A DNA stretch of 64,000 bases, taken from assembly GCA_035610835.1 (NCBI GenBank), contig CM069449.1, forward strand, positions 59,448,183-59,512,182, written 5' to 3'. Under the pieces are notes generated by a model. That model was not told where the DNA came from. It was given only the letters and a program-made list of their open reading frames with translations, and made no database searches. The position numbers were made by a program, and so were the translations under genes. The stretch comes from Ophiura sarsii. Taxonomy: Eukaryota; Echinodermata; Ophiuroidea; Amphilepidida; Ophiuridae. This document shows, one piece after another, positions 1-13,108 of this stretch (its first letter is position 1; every line of letters begins with the position of its first letter).

Positions 1-2005
1 CTCATTAATCTTTGACATATGACAAGTCAGCAATGTGTTTCATTGATTTTGGACACATGACATGGCGGTGATTTGCTTCATTATTCTTTGACATGACATG
101 TCAGTGATGAGTTTTATTGGTCTTTGACACATGACATGTCAGTGATGTGTTCCATTGGTTTTTGACACATGACATGACAGCGATGTTTTTTATTAGTGTT
201 TGACTCATGACTTGTCAGATATATGTTTTATTGGTATTTGATACATCACATATTGAAGATGTGTTTCATTATCTTCGATACATGACGTGTTGGTTATATA
301 ACATGTCAGTGATGTTTCATTAGTCTTGATACATATCATGTCAGCAATGTGTGATTAAAATTAAAAAAATTCGACATGACATTGTGTCCCTTTAATGACT
401 TGTGAGACTTGTAAATGACATGTGCAACTAGCCAACGACTTGTGAAAGTAGTCAATGATTTGTGAAACAGGTTAATGACTTGTGATACAGGTTAATGACA
501 TGTGCAACTAGCCAACGACTTGTACAAGTAGTCAATGACTTTTGCAACAGGTCACACTTGTGCAAGTGGTCGATGACTTATTTTACAGGTCAAAAACTTC
601 TTTAACAAGTCAATAACTTGGTCACTGATTTGAGAAAATGGTCAGTGACTTGTGCAGCTGGCCAATGACTTATGCAAGTGGCCAATGAGTTGTGCAAGTG
701 GTCAATGACTTCTTTAACAGGTCAATAACTTGTGCAACTGGTCACTGACTTGTGAAAATCGTCAGTGACTTGTTTAATTGGTTAACGACTTGAGCAATTG
801 GACAATGACTTATGCAAGTGGCCAATGACTTCTCTAACAGGTCAATAACTTGTGCAACTGGTCACTGACTTATGAAAGACTTGTTTAATTGGTTAACGAC
901 TTGTGCAGCTGGCCAATGACTTATGCAAGTGGCCAATAAGGTGTGGAAGTGATCAATGACTTCTCTAACAGGTCAATAACTTGTGCAACAGGTCACTGAC
1001 TAACGAAAATCGTCAGTGATTTGTTTAATTGGTAAACGACTTGTGCAGCTGGCCAATGACTTATGCAAGTGGATAATAAGTTGTGCAAGTGATCAATGAC
1101 TTCTCTAACAGGTCAATAACTTGTGCAACTGGTCACTGACTTGTGAAAATCGTCAGTGACTCAGTTAAACGACTTGTGCAACTGGCCAATGAGTTGTGCA
1201 ACAGGTCAATGACATGTGACACCAATTAATACATGTGTAACTGGTCAATGACTTGTGCAACTGTCCACTGACTTGTGACTTACTTTGTGAAACTGATCAT
1301 TGACTTGTGCAAGGGGTCAATGAGTTGTGACATCGGTCAATGACTTGTACAGTTAGTCAATGACTTGTAAAACTGGTAAAAGACTTGTGCAGGTGGTCAA
1401 TGACATGTGCAGGTGGTCGGTGATATTTTCAATTGGTCAGTGACTTGTGCAACTGATCAGTGACTTGTGCAACTGGTCACTGACTTGGGCAATTGGTCAC
1501 TGACTTGGCAATTAGTCATGACTTGCACAATTGGTCAGTGGATATCGGTGGGTGACTTGTGAATGGTGAATGACTTTTGCAATTGGTCATTAACTTGCTT
1601 CTTTGTTCAGTGACATGTCACTTGTCAGTGACCTGTGTAATTGGTCAGTTATCTGTATCATTCGTCAGAGACACGTGTTTCTGGTCAGTTTATGGTGTAA
1701 TTAGTCAATGACTTGTTTAATCAGCCAGTCACTTGTTTCATTCGTCAGTGACACATGTTTCTGGTCAGTTAATGGTGTAATTGGTATTTGACTAGTGTCA
1801 TTGGTCAGTATACTTGTCAGTGACCTGTGTAATTGGTCAGTTATCTGTATCATTCGTCAGAGACACATGTTTCTGGTCAGTTTATGGTGTAATTAGTCAA
1901 TGACTTGTTTAATCAGCCAGTCACTTGTTTCATTCGTCAGTGACACATGTTTCTGGTCAGTTAATGGTGTAATTGGTATTTGACTAGTGTCATTGGTCAG
2001 TATAT
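1..2005. repeat. Degenerate minisatellite block
   Basis: Positions 1-360 hold a roughly 40-bp unit built on TTTGACACATGACATGTCAG. From about 400 to 1560 the unit is about 20 bp, of the form GGTCAATGACTTGTGCAACT, heavily diverged. At 1621-2005 a higher-order unit of 192 bp occurs twice in tandem (1621-1812 and 1813-2004) with only a few differences, for example GACACGTG against GACACATG. No coding potential is seen. The array is cut by the window start, so its true length is unknown. Confidence 0.85.
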
Positions 2006-2787
2006 AGTAATTCAAATGGGTTTTAACACGTTCTAACAAAAAATAATTAATGATGTAGGTACCGTCTGCATGAAATACTAAGTAAACAAACCTTTGATAT
2101 GCTTATAAATGTAATTTATTTAGAAATACATGGCTTACTGCATAATGGCAATACCTGAGTATTGATCTGAGGAAAATGAATCAATGCTGCAAGAGTCTAT
2201 ACTCCAGTCATTACAAACACTGACAAAAGTCAAAATATATTAAATCAACTATTGGTCATTACTTTCAAAAAAGTTACTGCTAATAGAACAGGGCTGAAAT
2301 TAACAGGGTGCAGAAGGGGCAGTTTGCTTCTGGTCCACCACTTATTTGCTGTCCCTTGAAATATGCCTGAACACACTGGTGTATGAGGTTCGATCTTTTG
2401 GTGTTATAGTTGAGAAAGCTTGCTCGTAGCCTCAGACTGCATCTTGCATGTGAAGGAATGTATTTGCGGTAAAACCAGAAATATTCACGAGGAGCACTTA
2501 CTTGTGAACATTTCATGCCGCGAATATTTCCAAAGTTTACATTCGCAAAATATTCATGCCGTGAATTAGGCCAGTATTGCAGATTCGTGAAATGTTAAAC
2601 TCATGAATATTTCTGTTTTTTACAGTATGTCAGAGGAATAGGATTTTGATAGCGACTTAAAGCTGAAGTCCAGAGTAGACACGTTATGTTTTCCTCCTCT
2701 TCTACCTCATCATGCCAGTTTTTAAATCAAAATCAGGAAGCTCTGATTATTAATGTCACCTTATTTCTCTGCTTTTTGTTTTTCCAG

Positions 2788-2848
2788 CCCAGATGTGAGA
2801 CAGGAGCCTGTAGTTGATGATCAATATTCTGGAAGTGTAGATATCTGA
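2788..2848 (+). CDS. Candidate terminal exon, gene unknown
   Basis: A good acceptor (TTTTTCCAG, ending at 2787) is followed by an open frame that reads PDVRQEPVVDDQYSGSVDI and then TGA. The frame enters with one leftover base. The composition looks protein-like rather than AT-biased noise. No family is recognised and no upstream partner exon is visible. It could be a chance ORF. Confidence 0.3.
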
Positions 2849-3343
2849 ATTTAGCAACGTGGTATCATCTGATTTCAATGAGCCAATCATCTTCACCTGA
2901 CCTGTAGTTTACCATGGATTGAATGTAAAATATTAATGATTAAGAAAATAGGTTAATAATAAGTTATTGACAGCATCGTAATGCTATGGACAAAATTCCA
3001 CTATATGCATGCATAAGTCAGAAGTGCGCACTGGAAGCTTACACAAATTACCATGCGTTCTGATTGTTCCAACGTGAAATAACCACGCGCATATGTATAG
3101 TTGTTCGGGCATATCATGCATTTGGATGAAGCTGGGAATAACAACAAGTCATGCTTACATGAAATAGATTGAATTTCATTCAAAGCATTATGACAGTGAC
3201 TATAATACTCTATTATATCATAAGCAATTGGTTGATATAATTGGTTGGCAATGCTACTTGCCTTTCCACAACGTTTCCACAACGTTTTGGTAATAAATAA
3301 GTATGCTGTATGCTTAGTAGTGAAATTTGATTTAATGTTTCAG

Positions 3344-3401
3344 GTACAGTTTCATTTGATAGGGAAAGCTTATTGGGCAGCCTTCCAAGCCTAGAAATCT
3401 G
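3344..3401 (+). CDS. Candidate internal exon, gene unknown
   Basis: A 58-nt segment is bounded by TTTCAG at its 5' side and GTATGT at its 3' side. Only one of three frames is open, reading TVSFDRESLLGSLPSLEI. It enters with two leftover bases and leaves with two. Its phase does not match the candidate exon ending at 2848, so the two are probably not consecutive. Function unknown. Confidence 0.3.
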
Positions 3402-3473
3402 GTATGTTACTTACTCATAGATGAGCTATTTTTATCAAAATAAAGAATGGGTCTCATGTTAATACATATGAAA

Positions 3474-3942
3474 TAAACTGCTCACAAAAGTATCGAAACA
3501 CTTAGAAATGATCCAATACATAACGGCTCGAAAGGGTATGCATTAATCGAAGCCAATAACCAAGTGCATAATTTTGTTCTGCGTATTTTGACACCTCGAT
3601 CGTTGAGATACGATGTTGCGGAGCGGAGTTATTGTCATTTCAATGATCGTGGGTCCAATTTCAAAAGTGACACTCATCCCTATTGAAAATCACGAATCTG
3701 ATCATTCTAAACAGTAATGCAAACCTCTTTCTATAGGATGATTGTCACTTTTGAAACTTGACCCACGACCATTGAAATGACAATAACTCCGCTCCGCAAT
3801 ATCGTATCTCATCGATCGAGGTGTCAAAATACGCAGAACAAAATTATGCACTTGGTCATTTGCTTCGATTAATGCATACCCTTTCGAGCCGTTATATATT
3901 GGATTATTTCTAAGTGTTTCGATACTTTATGTGAGCAGTTTA
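3474..3942. mobile_element. Foldback MITE with about 205-bp arms, TA target site
   Basis: Two long inverted arms (about 3476-3682 and 3733-3940) flank a roughly 50-bp centre. The tips read AACTGCTCAC and GTGAGCAGTT and are flanked by TA on both sides, as expected for Tc1/mariner-type integration. There is no transposase ORF, so it is non-autonomous. Arm mismatches are few but present, so it is not brand new. Confidence 0.8.
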
Positions 3943-4224
3943 TGTTAATATTATGCCCATTGTATACCAATACAATAAGGCTATGTCACCTGGTATTTTT
4001 GATATAAATTGTTATTTTCTTTACACCGCATACCTGTATAGCGTTTGGCCAAAGTTATCAGCACATGGTCCAACTGCGACCTAAACAGCTCAGCTACAAT
4101 CAACAAGTTGGGACAGTCTGGTTTCTCTTACGCCAAATGTATGTTAGCTTCCATGTTCTTTGCTATCTAGAATTGGATAGTAAAAAGTACATCATGTGAT
4201 ACAATCTGATCAAATGAGACCAAA

Positions 4225-4463
4225 TGTGACCCGTCACATCAAAACATACCTCTTGTCTGGTTTTCTAGTTTCTATATAATGAAGTAATATGTCAAAGGAA
4301 ATACTAATAAGCTTCTAGTCATCATATTTCATGATTCATTAGGCTAAATTTCAATTATATCAATTTAAAGCTTGATTTTGCTTGTTTTGATGAAATTAAA
4401 ATCACACATTGGAGAAAAGACCCCAAGAGGTATGTTTTGATGTAATGGGTCTAAAATGTCACA
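4225..4463. mobile_element. Small TIR element
   Basis: TGTGACCCGTCACATCAAAA near the left end is mirrored by TTTTGATGTAATGGGTCTA and TGTCACA at the right end, with CATACCTCTTG/CAAGAGGTATG just inside. A related ACGTGACGGGTCATTGG stretch occurs near 48290. Non-coding MITE remnant. Confidence 0.6.
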
Positions 4464-6210
4464 ATATTCACAGTACATTTGGCCCTCTTGAGGGTTACAT
4501 CATGTCAGAAATGGTCAAATGCATTCGCTTAGTTTTATTTTGTAGTTCACCACTATTAAACAACTTTGCATTACCTTTAAATCTCTGTTCCATTACAAAG
4601 ACATATTTAACTTTGACAATCCTATTTGTTAAGTTTCATTTATCCAACACAGCTGCCTCCATGTTTCGGCAAAAAAAGCTTGAAAATATGGCAGCATCAA
4701 ATTGTCCTCATTGACAGTGGCTATAGGAACAGAATAATGTTATTATGAAATGGGAATTTCCATGTTATTGGTAATAGACTTTGATTCTGGCATATTCAAA
4801 TTTACCATCACAAAGAATAAACATTTTGTTATTACTTACTTTACAAATAAATCAAAATCAAATTAACATATAAGGAAGATTTAATCCGGATGTTGCCATG
4901 ATTCTTATTTCATTAAATATTTTAAAAGGTTTTTCATTCTGTAGTTCAAAATCTTGAAAACTGTTAAATTCAATTTTGAAATTTGAATTTTGAAATTTGA
5001 TCAAATTACTAGTTAAGTGTACACAAAATCCTGACCGAAAGTACACCAATTTGCTTCTACACAGAAATTTTGTTGTATTTGTACAATTTATTTATAGGAA
5101 ATAGACGAAACATCATTTTTGTTAAAAACAAGTGAAAATAAACCGTTTCAATGATTTGGTTCTGGTACAGCATTTCATGCATAGGGTAGCCAGCAGCTGT
5201 ACAAACGGCGGGAAAACCCAACATTGTTTGCCATACAATTTGAACGCATACAAAGATCATGGTTCACTGCTTATCAATAGACAATTAAAATAAAAAAGGT
5301 TATCAATACTGGATTGCATTGTGTATGATTACCACAGTCCATATATATCTATAGCCACAACTGTACACCTACCATTTACTGTAAAAATATTAATAATATT
5401 ACTACTTATTTGGTTTCAAGCCAAGTTTTCAAGCCAAGTGAGAGAGAATGGTTTGTTTCAGTTCCATTTATTTAAACAAGTTTTATATTTGATTAGAATA
5501 AAACCTAAGGATCTTTTTTGTGTATTTTATTACACCCCTAACGGAATAATTTGCACCTTTTTACATAATGATGGACACAAACATACCATTCTTTTACTTG
5601 GCCTTGCCGACAAAGGTATGACCTCAGTCTGTTATCACAATGGTATTTATGTAAAATGGTAGTAGTGGTAAATAATAGTTAATAACTGATATTTGCAAAT
5701 AAGTGCTTGCTGGGTTCATATTTTATATTTTGTTTTTTAGGTTAAGGAAATTATGCTGAACTGTGAGGAATTCAGAAACCTATAGGATTTTCTATTCCAA
5801 ATAAAGATTGTCGTCACTGTTCTGTCAAAACTTCAGATCTACATTTAGCCATTCAGCATATGTAAAGTAATACTTCCTATGCATACTCTTTTGGGCAGTC
5901 TGCTCAAAAAAGGTTCAATAGCCAAAACACCTGCATTAAAAATCAAAACCTTGTAAGTGCTCTTGCCCTTGGACATGTATAAAGCAACACTTCCTATGTT
6001 CCAATTGAGCAGTTTTACTTTATACATGCTGAAGGGCTGGACATATATATGAGGTTTTAACAGAACAGCAACGTTTTGCTCTTTGTGGAATGAAATCACT
6101 TGGTGAACCCTCCATATTTAAAAATTATTATAAATTCATTTAATTGGAAGTTTTTATTGTTCTTTTTAATGTATGTGCGTGTGTGCGTATGGGGTGGTAA
6201 AAATGATAAT
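4464..6210. other. AT-rich stretch, no gene supported
   Basis: Only short AT-driven ORFs occur here. The 113-residue ORF at 5321-5662 has no recognisable domain, no splice context and a composition typical of random AT-rich sequence. At 5860-6040 there is a weak internal repetition (CTTCCTATG motif twice). Nothing else is seen. Confidence 0.6.
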
Positions 6211-6421
6211 TATAATTTAGTCAGTTCTAAATTGGTGAGAAATGTGTTTTATTTATCTCCCGCACACAAAAACTATCCAAGTGTATGTGCGTGATTTTGG
6301 CATACGAACACATTACACGTATGTGCATGGTGCGCTCTGTTGCATAATCTGTACCGTTGCACTTCTGTATTAATTCGCTGCTGTAAGGCGGCTTGCCAAT
6401 TTGGAACTCACTGAACTATAG
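6211..6421. mobile_element. TIR element, family A copy 1
   Basis: The left tip TTTAGTCAGTTCTAAATTGG is mirrored by CCAATTTGGAACTCACTGAA at the right tip. The same termini and a similar interior recur at 7459-7641, so this is a dispersed non-autonomous family with two copies about 1.2 kb apart. Confidence 0.7.
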
Positions 6422-7458
6422 TACTGTACCTATTGAAAAAATAAAATAGAAAACGAACCCAGACTTTACCAGAATGGCTATCATCTATCTCTCCTGAAAC
6501 AGTGTACCCTTGGCATAACTTAGGTGTAGCAAAATTAATTCATTGGAATTTTCCACTTTGTAAAGTGACACCACTTTGCACCGTATATATTATGGAATCA
6601 AAGTTTGCTCGGTATACATATTGTGGTTTCACTGTTACAAAATTATTTCGCAATGGGGCATAACTGCAGATTTTATCCCTTTGCTTTCTTCACTAAGAAT
6701 AACAGCATGCACATGACATGGCACCATACATGCACACACCATGATTGTGTGGAGACCCATGGGCATGTCTGAGCCAGGAATTTCTCCTCTTTCAGACACA
6801 TTGTTCAACAATTGTAATTCAGTTTTGGCAAATATCCAATTTTCCAAGAGTACACTATTTCTGATACTATATAGACAGGCACTATTACATGGTGCAATAT
6901 AGGAGCCCATGAATCGTTGTTTTATTTAAACCTACCTTATCAAAGTTGTTTAGCGGAAGTGGTGATTATTTCCTCTTCTCAGTACATTCTAGGAAAGCGT
7001 ATGGCTCTATCTATATGTATAAAAATCAAACTTTCTGTTAAGTACATTTATTAAAAAGTATAGGTAAAACATTTGCAATGATTCAGAATCAGACCAACAA
7101 CAAAATATATATATAATAAAAAACAATGTAACTGTTCCACTGTCAGATGGATTTCTCACTTCGTTGATAAACTTATTCTACAAATGTCTCTGATTGGTGC
7201 AACAAATAATGTATCAATCTTTTTGACCAATCGGCTGGTAGTTCTCACAGGGTTAATAGAGCAAGGGGGCAGTCATTTCAGATAATAGCTGGTGCTGAAT
7301 AAAATTTGCCAAATGTTGATGATAATTTTTCTGCATGAAATCAGCAAATTTTAGGCTATAGTTGTTGCCCATCTAGATAGTCCTCCTGCTATAATTGTAT
7401 TGCAGTAGTTGTAAATCTTGTTGTATGATTGATATTATTACAATGATGGAAACTAATC

Positions 7459-7641
7459 TATAGTTTAATCAGTTCCAAATTGGCGAGAAATATGTGCATA
7501 AAGGTAATCCAAGCATAAACACGTTATTTTGGCACACATACAGCTCACAATGCATTATATGTTGCGCCATGCTAGCTATCGCACGCCTACGCTCTTCTGA
7601 ATTCATTCAGGTTCGCCAATTTGGAAATGACTGAACAATAG
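7459..7641. mobile_element. TIR element, family A copy 2
   Basis: The termini TTTAATCAGTTCCAAATTGG and CCAATTTGGAAATGACTGAA match the copy at 6211-6421. Both copies carry GAGAAATRTG just inside the left tip. Non-coding. Confidence 0.7.
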
Positions 7642-7656
7642 GGTCATATATTGTTA

Positions 7657-7880
7657 CTCCAGAAGGCCGTAACTCAAGAAATGCTATTTTGAGATAATCG
7701 ACTTTCAAATATTTGGGACTAATTACAAAACACTGTAGAACCCAACTTATAAACTCTAATTTTAGTCAAATTCAGATTGTTTATGAGTTATCTCTTTATG
7801 GTTCTTAACATCTAGGTTATATGGATTATTTTTGTATCAAAATATCAATTTGCCCAAAAGTTTAGTTTCGGCCTTCTGGC
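7657..7880. mobile_element. Small TIR element
   Basis: The inverted tips CTCCAGAAGGCCG and CGGCCTTCTGG enclose AT-rich sequence with no ORF. Arms are short and the interior is not symmetrical. Confidence 0.5.
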
Positions 7881-7955
7881 GCTCAACCCTCGATATATAC
7901 TGATGTCAGTGCATATAACTCAAATATGTTCACATTACAATGTCAATTTCCTTAC

Positions 7956-7986
7956 CACTAGATATTTTGAAGGCTATCTCTTCCAT
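7956..7986 (-). CDS. Candidate first coding exon, starts MEEIAFKISS
   Basis: On the minus strand an ATG at 7986 opens a frame reading MEEIAFKISS plus one base, then the donor GTAAGG. An in-frame TAA lies just upstream, so the ATG would be the true start. The segment is homologous to one 500 bp away (8456-8486) with the same 31-nt coding length and the same donor phase. The pair look like tandem alternative first exons. The downstream exon is not identified and the protein is unknown. Confidence 0.35.
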
Positions 7987-8193
7987 AACGTCTTACATCA
8001 TTGTGTAGTTCTATTGCTTCGCTTGCAGTGTTAAACAAAGTAAGCAAAATACAGACAAAAAGTGTTGTTTATAATACAATTTTTGTATTTAGCTTCATCA
8101 TTGTAAAATTGTAAATGCTCTATCTAATATTGCATAGCAATGAAATGTAACTAACAATTAAAAGTGTATATTATTTCAGCATCAGGTGATAAA

Positions 8194-8360
8194 AGAAACC
8201 TTGTTCTACCATGTTTTTTTTTTGTGAATTTTAAATCTTTGTTGTTGATTTTTTTTAAAAACCTAAATGTTCACGAAATGTTTAAAGAAAAAAACCCAAA
8301 AACCCAAAACGACTGACCGACCTACCTGAGAGGTCTGTTTGCCCGTGGAACAGGTGTTTT
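8194..8360 (-). mobile_element. Short TIR element, family B copy 1
   Basis: The right end, read on the minus strand, carries CCTGTTCCACGGGCAAACAG then ACCTCTCAGGTAGGTCGGTC. The same sequence occurs on the plus strand at 30493-30735 and in diverged form at 15791-15990. AAACCTTGTTC at the left pairs with GAACAGGTGTTT at the right. The interior is A/T homopolymer. Confidence 0.55.
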
Positions 8361-8455
8361 TTTTGCGTCACCTTAAAATGTATCTAGCATTACAATGTAT
8401 TACAAAAAATATATACTTCATGCTTATGTAAAAAGTATTATGGGATTTTCATTAC

Positions 8456-8486
8456 CATCAAGTCTTTTGAAGGCTGTTTCGTCCAT
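8456..8486 (-). CDS. Candidate first coding exon, starts MDETAFKRLD
   Basis: The minus-strand ATG at 8486 gives MDETAFKRLD plus one base, then the donor GTAATG. It aligns over about 70 nt with the 7956-7986 segment, including sequence upstream of the ATG. The shared peptide pattern is M(D/E)E.AFK....G. Conserved length and phase suggest selection or recent duplication. Gene unknown. Confidence 0.35.
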
Positions 8487-8942
8487 TCATTCTGTGCTCC
8501 TCCATAGATGTGCCAGCAGTGCAAAAAAAATTAATAGAAAAGTGTAGATGATTATTATTAATATCAATTGACTTTTATGTTTCTTCTACACATGGGGAGA
8601 AAGGTAGTGGGCAAACAATGTACCCAGGTGGCTCATAATTGGCCTGTATCAAGTTAGCAAATTGCTTCAGTCTATTTTGAGAAAAAGGAAGACATGAATT
8701 ACAAAAAATTACCATTAAAATTGCTCCTTGGCCAATTTTACCATGGAAGGCTCGGATAAGTCCAACCAAAATATGATGTTACTTATGAGTAAGATATTCA
8801 TAAATGGATTAAAGCTCATCACCATTCAACTAATTAAAACACTATTGAATTGAATATGGTAATTTCATGAATATCTTATATCTGAGAACCCAAAATAGCC
8901 TTTGAGGGAACACTTATAGCATTATTTATGGGGTAAATATTT

Positions 8943-9431
8943 TGGGCCGTATTCTCATACTAAACGAGGTTTTAGCTTAAAACCGTGTCTAACTAAACTT
9001 AAATGTGAGTTTTATCTTTTAAATGATGTGTTTAACAAAACCTGATTTTAACTCCGCAAATCTCGTCCCCAGAATGGTCGTACGTACGTTCACTAACTTG
9101 ACTGTATATTAAGGGTATTAGATTTATTGTGGCCCAAATGGGTTACAATATATATTGACCGAATCCCTCAAATACACATGTATTTCTAAGACTACACAAT
9201 CTGCCCGTCAGCTTGCACCAGGCAAAGTTGAGTAATTATTCAAGGTGTGTACAATTGGAGCACAAGTTTATTTAAACGAACGTTAAACTACCCCCATACC
9301 CATGTTAAAGTTCGACCCTTTTCAGTGAGTTAGACGTGTGTTTAAATTTTTGAGAATTGCGTTTAGTTAAACGATGTGTTTAAGGTCACAGTTAAACACG
9401 TGTTTAGCTTAAACCCAAGAATAGAGGGCCT
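8943..9431. mobile_element. TIR element with TTTAGCTTAAAC subrepeats
   Basis: GGGCCGTATTCTCATACTAA at the left is answered by AAGAATAGAGGGCC at the right. Inside, TTTAGCTTAAA and AAACACG/CGTGTTT motifs recur on both strands near the ends. No ORF, so it is a non-autonomous element. Confidence 0.6.
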
Positions 9432-9952
9432 TTGTATTTAATTAGTTCTTGCTATTCAATAAAAGTCACATACTTTCTGTGTGTCTATTTTCCCCCCACA
9501 CATATTTCCTGCCCCCCCCCCCCCCCCCTAGTTTGCCCAAAAAAAATAATTTCAAAAAGGTTATAATTTGACAAAATTTGACCATTTTAGCATAAAATAT
9601 CCAATTTTGTCACCATATTTGGAATAATTAGACCACATTTTGCAATTTGCTTACCAAATTAGTTAAAATTAGACAAAATTTGACAGTTTTAGCGTAAAAT
9701 GACAAAAAAAATTGCGCGATTTGCGCGCATTTTTTAATTCTTGCCCCCCTATATTGTATCTTCCCCCCCCCAATTTATTTTTTATTTTTATGATGTTGGT
9801 GCTGCCATTGAATTTTCTTACCATTAATATAGTTCGAAGACGGTCTTCTGTATATTTAATATTACTGTTCTCACTCATACCCGATTCAGCTTCTGGCAAT
9901 GTAAAACAATGTTAGCATTTATAAAGATTAGGATTATACAAAATTGGTGTTA

Positions 9953-10192
9953 TTAACACTTTCCACGCGGCTATTAGTTTTACCATAAAACAGATTTTTT
10001 CAGAAGCCTTTCCCAATTTTCAAAGTCTATATCAAGGATTACTAAACCAATACAAGGCATGTTTGTACTTATTTCAATGCATTTCAAATGGTGATTCCAA
10101 ATATGGTAATGAAATCCAATAATTTTGACATTTTTGAAACATTTTGTGAAATTTTAAAATGTCTTCGGCAGACGCTGCCGCGTGGAAAGTAC
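9953..10192 (+). mobile_element. TTAA-type MITE, family C copy 1
   Basis: It starts TTAACACTTTCCACGCGGC and ends GCTGCCGCGTGGAAAGT. Seven copies of this roughly 240-bp family occur in the window. Several copies are bordered by TTAA, the target preferred by piggyBac and Kolobok elements. No ORF is present. Confidence 0.75.
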
Positions 10193-11557
10193 AAATGAAG
10201 TAAAACTGTTATACATATTTTGTGTAGATATGTGTTCAATAAAACCAAAAAGTTCCGATTGAAATATAAAATATTTTACCAAGGAATCATATCGAATCCA
10301 TCTTATCCATTCAGTACTATTATCATGTTGCACTTTTATAGCTTTTCAAGCATTGTAAAATAATATAAGCAAACTGGTGTATGGTAAATGCACATTATTT
10401 TAAGTAAGTTTACTTTGTATTCATTCTGCGCATAGATTGTGATAATGTTTTAAAGGATTTCAAATAAAATGCATAATTCAAACACTATTGCAGATAAACT
10501 TGTCTTTCTGAGTCAACTGTATTCTTAGATTTAATATTACACTATATATATTCAACCAATAGATATACCTAGAGTTGATTCAACCATTAGATATACTTTT
10601 AGTTGATTCAACTATTAGATATACCTTTAGTTGATTCAACCAATATATCCTTTGCTTCAACCAATAGGTATATCAATGATTCAACCAGTATATCAACTTT
10701 TGGTTGATTCAATCGATAAATATACCTTTGTTTCAACCAACAGATATACCTTTGTTTCAACCAATAGATATACCTTTGTTTCAACCAATAGGTATACCTT
10801 TGTTTTAACCAATAGGTATATCTTTGTTTTAACCAATGGATCAACCGTTATTTGATTCAACCAGTAGATACACCTTTGTTTCAACCAATAGGTATACCTT
10901 TGTTTCAACCAATAGATCTACCATTGATTAAACCAATAGATCTACCATTGCTTCAACCAATAGATATACCTTTGTTTCAACCAATAGATATACCTTTGTT
11001 TTAACCAATAGGTATATCTTTGTTTTAACCAATAGGTATATCTTTGTTTTAACCAATGGATCAACCTTTATTTGATTCAACCAGTAGATACACCTTTGTT
11101 TCAACCAATAGATCTACCATTGCTTCAACCAATAGATATACCTTTGTTTCAACCAATAGATACCTTTGTTTTAACCAATAGGTATACCTTTGTTTTAACC
11201 AATAGGTATATCTTTGTTTTAACCAATGGATCAACCTTTATTGCTTCAACCAGTAGATACACCTTTGTTTCAACCAATAGATATGCCTTTGTTTCAACCA
11301 ATCGATGTACTTTTGTTTTAACCAATAGGTATACCTTTGTTTTAACCAATAGATCAACCGTTATTTGATTCAACCAGTAGATACACCTTTGTTTCAACCA
11401 ATAGATCTACCATTGTTTCAACCAATAGATATACCTTTGTTTCAACCAATAAATATACCTTTGTTTCAACCAATAGGTATACCTTTGTTTTAACCAATAG
11501 GTATATCTTTGTTTAAACCAATGGATCAACCTTTATTTGATTCAACCAGTAGATACA

Positions 11558-12240
11558 GGCTGTCTCAAAATGATTAGTACCCATCGATGCTCAAAGTTCA
11601 ATACATTTTTTCATCATCAAAATCAATAAGATTAGATCCGTTGTTTTTCTATCATATTTGCTATACTGTACCCTTTTATTAGAATTTTAGATCATAAATA
11701 TATCGGACTTATTTTAATGAAGTTACACTCCATTTTGTAAGACATGGTGATTTCACCTTTTTGGCAAAGTGCACAAAAATGTTTTTCAACAGCTTGTTTG
11801 AAAGAAACTAATACATTCTCTTAATCTCTTGTCTACTAATATATTTGGTTCCTTTCTATTTTAAACTGCTGTAGTATCATATTGTTGTTCAAACCATTAA
11901 TACTTCTTCATTTTGATTCAATTTGAAGAGTAAAAATGGATCATTACGCATGAGCGACCCCAAGCTTTGTTTCTATAATGAGCTAGTTTTAAGGCTAAAC
12001 TTGAGGGACATTTAAACAGGTAAAGACGTAGTCATGGGTAATTAGCAGTGGCTTAGACTTCTTTTTTCATATTGGGGATGCAATTTCCTACAAACTTGGT
12101 AAAAATGATATAGTCCCTTAGTGTTTAACCTCACGAAATCCATTCTCCAATGTGAAAATGAAATCTAAGCCACTGGTGATTCACCAAATACCACTTCATT
12201 TAGTCTAAGTCCCTAAACACTTGTCAAATAAAATGCATGC
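11558..12240. other. 683-bp insertion inside the 24-bp minisatellite
   Basis: Repeat units stop abruptly at 11557 and resume at 12241. The insert starts GGCTGTCTCAAAATGATTAG and contains no ORF of note. I see no clear inverted ends or target duplication, so its class is open: a TE fragment or ancestral unique DNA between two arrays. Confidence 0.5.
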
Positions 12241-13108
12241 ATAGATATACCTTTGTTTCAACCAATAGATATACCTTTGTTTTAACCAATAGGTATATCT
12301 TTGTTTTAACCAATAGGTATATCTTTGTTTTAACCAATGGATCAACCTTTATTTGATTCAACCAGTAGATACACCTTTGTTTCAACCAATAGATCTACCA
12401 TTGCTTCAACCAATAGATATACCTTTGTTTCAACCAATAGATATACCTTTGTTTTAATCAATAGGTATACCTTTGTTTTAACCAAAAGGTATATCTTTGT
12501 TTTAACCAATGGATCAACCTTTATTGATTTAACCAATAGGCATACCTTTGTTTCAACCAATAGATATGCCTTTGTTTTAACCAATCGATATACCTTTGTT
12601 TTAACCAATAGGTATACCTTTGTTTTAACCAATAGATCAACCTTTATTTGATTCAACCAGTAGATACACCTTTGTTTCAACCAATAGATATACCTTTGTT
12701 TCAATCAATAGATATACCTTTGTTTCAACCAATAGATATACCTTTGTTTCAACCAATATATATACCTTTGTTTTAACCAATAGGTATATCTTTGTTTTAA
12801 TCAATGGATCAACCTTTATTTGATTCAACCAATATACCTTTGTTTCTATCAGTAGAAATACCTTTCTTTTAACCAATAGATATGCCTTTGTTTCAACCAA
12901 TAGATAAACCTTTAATTGATTCAACCAATAGATATGCCTTTGTTTCAACCAATATATACCTTTGTTTCAACCTATAGATATACCTTTTGTTTCAACCAAT
13001 AGATATACCTTTAGATGATTCAACCAATAGATATACCTTTGTTTCAACCAATAGATATACCTTTGTTTCAACCAATAGATATACCTTTAGTTGACCCAGT
13101 TCGACCCG

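Noticed and set aside
8575..8769. 64-residue minus-strand ORF near the candidate first exons
   Set aside because: No recognisable motif, no link by splice sites, and length within chance for this composition.
12337..12948. Open frames of 100-120 residues with RYTFVLTN repeats
   Set aside because: They follow the 24-bp minisatellite on both strands and have no start context or splice signals.
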